Shown here one piece after another: positions 58,085-64,000 of a DNA stretch of 64,000 bases (position 1 is the first letter of the stretch; each line of letters starts with the position of its first letter). This DNA is from Volvox africanus (taxonomy: Eukaryota; Chlorophyta; Chlorophyceae; Chlamydomonadales; Volvocaceae): positions 558,001 to 622,000 of the forward strand of contig BSDZ01000114.1 in the NCBI GenBank assembly GCA_030268105.1, in the 5' to 3' direction. The notes beneath the pieces are model-generated. The model saw only the letters and a list, made by a program, of their open reading frames with translations. It was not told where the DNA came from and searched no databases. Position numbers and translations under genes: made by a program.

Positions 58085-59104
58085 CCATCATGCCATAAGC
58101 ATGATACCTAAAAAGCTCATGATATGCATAAGCAGATTGCCGTACATCGTGTTGTATCCCTCTTTGCTGCTCGTGCACTTATGTGCACGTCTAAACGTTA
58201 AGTGCCAAATGCCGAATGCTCACAAGACAGACCAAAGCATTTGGACGCGATCTCAGGGGCAGCGGAAGACTTCAGACTCACAAAAGGTTATAACTTACAG
58301 TCCAATAGATGCAATGCGGCGCATTCAACTATCAGGACCGACGCCAGGCAATCATCATCTAACTGGCTATTAATGCTCAGGCTTGGCTCCCAAACCCAAA
58401 TATAGCGTAATAAAGCTCGATATGATTTCATTGAAGATAATCCGATTAGAGCTTGGTAAAAGCTTATGCTATTGGGCCGTCCTTGCACGTATCATACTCA
58501 TGATATCGATACAGTATATTTATCATTAAGCAGCCTTCCTGGCATCAATATTCGGATGTTGACTAAGCACTGTGGTCATCGCAATTCCCACACTTATGCG
58601 TCGATCATGCCAGCATTAAAGCAATAATATAGCAACTATTATTACTTAACAATACATGCCATTCTAATGCTCATTAACTACGTTTGCCAGCTCGATCCGA
58701 GCATTCATTAGTTGGCGCATTAATGATACAGCTGGCAACACCATACAGAGAATCCTGATTTCATGGATTCCGCAACACATGACTAGATGAATACATACAT
58801 GTAATATTAAGGATAACATGGCATTAATTACATTCACTTATCGTCTTGTCCGGTTGCATCAACCAACGCATGGCCGATAATCAAACCGTTATACAACACA
58901 AACCAACCAACCCTTTCGCATGAGAAACGTTGCATTGTTCACACAACTGCTACAGGCAATGTGCACATCTTGGACGGAGAACATACTCTCACCCAGTTGA
59001 TGATTGAAATTGTCTTTCAAAATTGGTGTATATATCTATATATCACTGGTGAAGCGTGATATTATTCATATCATTCATGCTGCTGCATTCATGCTGCTGC
59101 ATCA
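58085..59104. repeat. Spacer copy without element B (empty site)
   Basis: Reverse complement of 12625-12866 joined to 20333-21180. The B insertion point is at about 58925-58935 (GAAACGTTGCATTG), uninterrupted. No gene seen. Confidence 0.88.
58150..58898 (-). repeat. Divergent solo LTR, duplicate of 20367-21115
   Basis: 749 bp, TGTTGTATCCCTC to GTTATACAACA; same length and nearly the same sequence as its inverted partner. Confidence 0.75.
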
Positions 59105-59465
59105 TGTTGTGCCACGGTTCGTTTCCCGCCGATGCGTAGGTCGATGCGACGCTACGAGGTGAAGTGCTATTTTGATGAACACATGAACGATGAATGCATA
59201 TGAATGAACTTGCATGATATAAATGTATTCGTATACATTTATATATGCATTTGGCATGTCACCATTATCCATCGTGACATCGCATCATGGCAAATCCGCC
59301 TAGCATGCATGAAATTCCGGATCATTGAAGTGCGCATTATGCTCGTGCTACGAAACGATAAGTAATATTATCTGATATAATATTACTTCATTACAGCACA
59401 CCTTGAGAGCGCCGCACCCGTCGCGATATATGCCTTGCAACTGAATATCGTTATTCGGACCCTTG
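59105..59465 (+). repeat. Family-1 LTR, 5' fragment
   Basis: Starts TGTTGTGCCACGG next to the spacer and stops after CGGACCCTTG where the family-2 LTR of element K begins. It shares GACGCTACGAGGTGAAG with the 5' LTR of A, as expected if the inverted duplication extends into it. Confidence 0.85.
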
Positions 59466-60279
59466 TGTTGTATCCTTCCTTCTTCAATCATGCACTGAAT
59501 CTGCACGTCTGAGTATTAGCTACACGTGCATGGTGCTTACGAACAGCAAGACACTTCAGTGCAAGCAACGTGACAGCGGAAGACTTATAGATAAGGAAAG
59601 ATTCAACTTACAATGATCATCAGTTGCAAATTAGAAGTCGGCCGTCAGACCCCGTGGGCAATGTTCATCATCCGGCTGAAGATGCTATGCTAGAATAGCT
59701 CAGGCCGAATATAAATGCATAAAACGTATGTATACGAATTAGATTGAGTTAAGTACTCGGGTACTTAATCCAAAGTAGCACGAGCCGACTTCGGTCTCTA
59801 GGCGGCCGTCCTCGCACCTATCACGTCGTGATACCGATGTGCAGTACAGGTCTCACTGGATTCCGATCTCAAGTGTGAGTACCTTCGTAGCACTGTTCTG
59901 AATATCGCGTAATCCGTGATATTAATGAATGCAACGCATGCAATATGCGAAGGTCCGAATATCGATATTCGGTTGCTGACCCAACCATCACGATCGTCGC
60001 ATTCTCGCATATGCGCATGGTATATGACGCAGATGAGGTAATAATATTCAAAGCATTATGACGCGGAATATTATACCAACGGATAGATCGCGCATTAATT
60101 ATCAGCTTCGAGTCAAACATGTTGACCGACAGCGTGATGTTGTAGATGATAATGTGACATGCCTGATTAGCTAGATATACTCGAATATATCATGCTAATA
60201 TAATTATATCATGCTTCATAATGCTTGAATGTATTGCGGTCTACTTCGGTGCAAACGGTGATCGAACCGGCGTACAACA
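59466..60279 (-). repeat. Element K 3' LTR (LTR family 2)
   Basis: 814 bp, TGTTGTATCCTTCC to GGCGTACAACA on +, the same length as 39191-40004. Hairpins include TTAAGTAC-TCGG-GTACTTAA and the 18-bp palindrome CCGAATATCGATATTCGG. The purine-tract complement ACTATCCCCCCTCCC follows. Confidence 0.9.
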
Positions 60280-63200
60280 ACTATCCCCCCTCCCGTATGC
60301 AGCTTCCTCACTACATCGAACAGCATCGACTGCAGAGATCATTGGGTCTGTGTGGCACGAATGCAGGCTTCCTCCAATAAAGAGTTCATATCCGGCGACA
60401 AGTTACGTGCTGGCTCCCATGAGTCATGCTCGCTTGAATACCCAGTCCACTTGACTTGGTACTCATGCATCGTCTGCTTATGCCGGCGTCGGCTCACACG
60501 GCGAATACGATAATCTAACACCCGCTCCACGTTGTAAACCTTCTGTTTACCAGCGATCCAGATCTCCGGGACTGGTTAAACCGCTGCAGGGGTGTTAGCA
60601 AGCTCAGGGGCAGGTTCCGTACCATACGAGGGATACATGGAACGTGGGGTGAAGCATACCCATATCAGGCAAATCAGTCACCTGGCACTGCACTTCGTTC
60701 ATCATAGTGGACCCAACTTGTACATGGGTCGTGCAGCAGGTTGTACTTCAGGTACTGTTGCGGCAGCCTACAAAGGCCCAATCGAAAGATGACCGTCGGC
60801 GGTCCAATCTTTGACACCACCCGTAGATACCTCGGGATACTACAGGGACATCATGAAAGATGTTTGCATGTCCTTGCAGCAAGGCTTCGATCTCAGGATC
60901 CACAGAAGTCTGCTCGGTGGTGGCATTGCAAATGCAACCGAGGCCTCACAAGCAGTCCATGGGCACCCTGTCGTGGCATACGAACAGCTCCCTCACGCAG
61001 CTCCCTGACTGGCTTGGGTTCAGTTTGCGCGCCCATTGCGGTCGCAGCAAAGTCAACCATAGGCACCGGCTCAGCTCTGCCCCCCTCTCGTGTGACATCT
61101 GGTACCCTTCGACAGAGTCCCCTTTGCATAAGGGTGGCAGACTGCAATGTCGAAGCACGCATGGTACTACAGCAATGTCAAAGACCCCAATACGTACGGC
61201 GCAGTGCCAGCAAGATTTTCAGCACGTACGGACGGGTCACAACACGCAGAGGACCTAGCAACAGGTTAAGGGTAATCCTACCCAGCAACGGGACATTTAC
61301 TCCCATACATGAGAGTAACCTGTACCCAATCCGACGACTGTGGGGGCATCCCACGGCATTCACCTCTGCATAATAGGTGAAGTCGTCTATGGCACGGCAA
61401 GTGCCTTCAGCGTACGGCCAGCAAGACCGACCTGAAAAGGCAAAATCCGACGACTATGGGGGCATCCCACGGCATTCACCTCTGCATAATAGGTGAAGTC
61501 ATCTATGGCACGGCAAGTGCCTTCAGCGTATGGCCAGCAAGACCGACCTGAATAACTGGGACACAATCGCATGTTGGAACCGACTTTGCGGACAACAGCG
61601 GAACTCCCAGGGCGGGCTGAAAGCTAGCAAAGCCCTCAGCAGGAGGTTCCTACCAAACGTCAGTAGAATAGGACAGTCCGGGCAACGGAACTGGCATTCC
61701 CTCCATATCCACACCATCAAACAGCACGGTGCCCGGTGCGAACCAGGAGACACGCTGCACACCCTTTAGCAGAGCCTCAGCCTTGCGCTGGATATAGGCA
61801 GGGAACAAAACACATGCAGTGGTGTCTGGATATTGACATGTTCTCCTGTACAAAGTAAGCTGTACAAACAGCTCACATAGAGATGAGGGAATGAACATAA
61901 CGGCACCTTTCAAGGACCAGAAGACAACAATGTCTTCATAGCTGGTCATACAAATGACCACCAACTACACGTTTGTTCAACATTCCGGGTGGAATCAACT
62001 CCACATCAATCCGGGCAATCCCCTACCTTGGTCACATGGCCAAAGGCTGCAACAACAGACACCCCTTCGTGAGGTAGTCCACCGCACATGTAGCAGCCCC
62101 TTTCAGTATGCTACTAGATTTGTGCGGAAGCTTAGCTTTTGTAGATTAGAGATAGCTCGCAAGTAAGTTAGCATCGCGAAATTGTACATCTATTGGGAAT
62201 AATCGGTGACAGCGGAGTCTTGAACTCCGAACAATTAGTAGTGTGATACTAAAATGTCAGGCCTTAGCTCTTCACCAGGGTGACTTTAATATTGGCTCAC
62301 CTAGCCAAGATGTACGGCAATCTTCTTTGCCAATCGCGAAGTTTACTCGTAGTTAGTTTTCGGTTAGGCATCATGCTTATTGCATGATTGCCTACCGCTT
62401 TATCTGGGCCTATTTCTCTAAGGTAAATGTAGTTTCCTACAGCACATCTCCAGCAAAGAGTGGCCATCCTCCGACGCACAACAGAACGTGATTGATACGC
62501 GGGTACCATTTCATTTGAGCGCATGCTATACAAGCCCGAGTCTAATGTACGGCGTGCCTCCATATCACGTGGCTAAACTTCTGGGGCAAGGCGTGCAAGC
62601 AAGGCGGCAACCAACTTACCAAATGTGAAGTTTTCCCGTGCAGTGGCCCATTGGTCTTACCATGTCTTCGCCACACCTTCAAAGGAAACTTCTGACGAAG
62701 AGACATCGCATGGTGTCATGTCCACACCACGGCACAACTGCAGGTACTTCCTAACATCACGTAGATAGGTGCGAGTTGCAATTGCGGTGTCACGCCCAAC
62801 ATTCATATCATGCAAGGTAAACAATTTCGGTGCCGGGATATTAAACCTCTTCACCTCATTACCGTCGGTGCGGTCTTGCATTTGAGGTGACAGCAAATCC
62901 CGTTGATCAGCAGTTTCATCTGTAACCGTTATGGCTGCCGAACGTGGCGTAGTAAGATGGATAGGGGCCTGAAACACAAGAGAGTCTTGAGCAGCAATCG
63001 TGTCAATAGTCTCAAGATCTCTATCAAACATTCCAGGAATGGCACCCGGCTCGGGTTGACATGCCAAGCCTACGAACGACAGGTTGTCACGTCCCGCCAT
63101 CATGGAGCGCTGACCAATATATTCAAATTGTATGACAATAAACGATGCACATAATTCTAAAGCAAGTGTGCAAGCGATTCACATGAATCCGGCACAAGAG

Positions 63201-63582
63201 TACAAGCAATTTGGTCAGCGCACCGACAATACTCTTGCAGACTTCGAGTAGATATGGCAGATAAGTACTCAGTTGATCCCTGTAGTCCGTGCGATCAAAG
63301 CCTCCAGCTGATTAGAACGCAAGTTGTAACCAGGAGTGACCGCAGGCAATGCCGGACCACTAGTTTTATCTGCAACTCAGAGCGAAGGCTCACACCACAA
63401 TTGCAGTAAACTATAAAGGGACAAAAGCAATCAGAATTCGGAAGCAACGGCGTCCAAAATGGCACGTCCAAGTTCTTTGGCAAAGATGTCTAGAGGACTA
63501 CGACCATCGTCGACATCCACCAAAGTGAGAACTTACTTCCGATTTAGCACCATGAGACAGTCAGGCAACGAACCTCGAACGA
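60280..63582 (-). pseudogene. Element K: heavily degenerate gag-pol
   Basis: Pieces on minus: chromodomain (60339-60530, VKWTGYSSEHDSW) and integrase tail to about 60640; a deletion of most of RT, RNase H and integrase; a decayed linker/RT start and protease (60650-61570) with a small tandem duplication; pre-protease domain (61650-61964) still recognisable with VMFIPSSLCEL and TTACVLFPAY; the Gag end with UAG at 62023-62025 followed by GGGATTGCCCGG; and a Gag N-terminal part from 63103. 62140-62400 is unrelated DNA, part of which resembles 21117-21180. Leader to 63582. The 5' LTR is missing. Confidence 0.75.
61331..61552 (-). repeat. Tandem duplication in the K protease region
   Basis: A 106-bp unit (CCGACGACT(G/A)TGGGGG to GACCGACCTGAA) occurs at 61331-61436 and 61447-61552, separated by about 10 bp, with four or so differences. 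In the coding direction it begins at the same protease point as the triplication of element I. Confidence 0.85.
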
Positions 63583-63583
63583 A

Positions 63584-63899
63584 TCCTCGCATCTGTTATA
63601 CTCGCAGCATCGCAATGCCGTACGATTCACACTAGGAGGCTGATCCTAAGTGTGACAACCCTACTGCGTATAGGCGATGTCCACGTATAACAACGTATAA
63701 GCCTTTCCGGCATTCGCATGATGCAAGGGTCCAAATGACGATATTCGGTTGCAAGGCATGCATCGCGACGAGTGCGGCGCTCTCAACGTGTGCTGTAATG
63801 AAGTAATATTATATCAAATAATATTACTTATCGTTTTGTAGCACGAGCATAATGCGCACTTCAATGATTCGGGATTTCATGCATGCTAGGTGGATTTGC
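63584..63899 (-). repeat. Family-1 LTR, internal fragment
   Basis: From TCCTCGCATCTGTTATACTCG to GCTAGGTGGATTTGC, containing the hairpins but neither terminus. It replaces the expected start of K's own 5' LTR. Confidence 0.85.
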
Positions 63900-64000
63900 A
63901 CCTCTAGCAAAAGCTACCAAGGCATCATAAGATTGGAAAGGAATTCCGCTAAGGTCAGTGGCGCACCATCGTGCAAGGGATTCAGTAAGACCGCAATGGA
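63900..64000 (-). pseudogene. gag fragment running off the window
   Basis: Matches the segment of Gag around GLTKLLAKWCATDLSG and YDALVTFAKG in minus orientation with many substitutions (for example GCGCACCATCGTGCAAGGG). Remnant of another diverged copy. Confidence 0.7.

Noticed and set aside
4765..64000. Integrated virus (caulimovirus or retrovirus)
   Set aside because: LTRs with TG...CA ends, a tRNA primer site, integrase and chromodomain, and no env or movement protein: chromovirus-type Ty3 elements.

Overview
This is eukaryotic nuclear DNA, and about 59 of the 64 kb is a pile-up of related Ty3/gypsy (chromovirus-type, Metaviridae) LTR retrotransposons. A green alga is my best guess, held loosely. 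The spliced gene at the left end has short GT-AG introns (88-102 bp) and a TGTAA motif 3' of its stop, as in chlorophyte poly(A) signals. The elements also carry a domain between gag and protease that I associate, from memory, with green-algal retroelements. Nothing looks bacterial, plasmid or viral in the infectious sense: there is no env or movement gene and no operon.

Layout. 1-4764: host or older transposon DNA with a multi-exon gene on + and palindromic clusters at both ends. 4765-12624: element A (minus). 12867-20332: element B (minus), complete, with a 5-bp target duplication. 20333-21180: a unique spacer with a divergent solo LTR. 21181-29487: an inverted chimera of the 5' halves of D (+) and E (minus). 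29488-30964: pol fragments (+). 30977-35247: element G (minus) with a 1123-residue open pol frame. 35248-36008: scrambled gag/pol pieces. 36009-36841: a solo LTR inserted in the gag of H (minus, to 39000). 39191-43533: element C (minus), second LTR family. 43534-45335 and 53301-53440: older copy C2, split by element I (+, 45336-53300, perfect GGATG duplication). 53441-58084: element J (minus). 58085-59104: the inverted duplicate of the B/D spacer, which is B's empty site. 59105-64000: an LTR fragment, degenerate element K (minus), and further LTR and gag fragments.

How the elements work. Each full element reads LTR, a 3-nt spacer, a tRNA primer site (TGGTATCGAGACAGGTTCG in the sense strand), a ~460-nt leader, gag with a CX2CX4HX4C knuckle, one UAG stop, then pol in the same frame (pre-protease domain, DTG protease, RT, RNase H, HHCC/DDE integrase, GPY/F motif, chromodomain), a purine tract with an adjacent hairpin, and the LTR. 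Gag and Pol appear to be joined by UAG readthrough. The LTRs carry a chain of short stem-loops, several with compensatory substitutions. Nearly every copy is broken, often by CGA-to-TGA changes, as expected of methylated DNA. The most unusual observations are the conserved in-frame UAG, the structured LTRs, the pre-protease domain, the protease triplication in I, and a long inverted duplication that orders the insertions in time.
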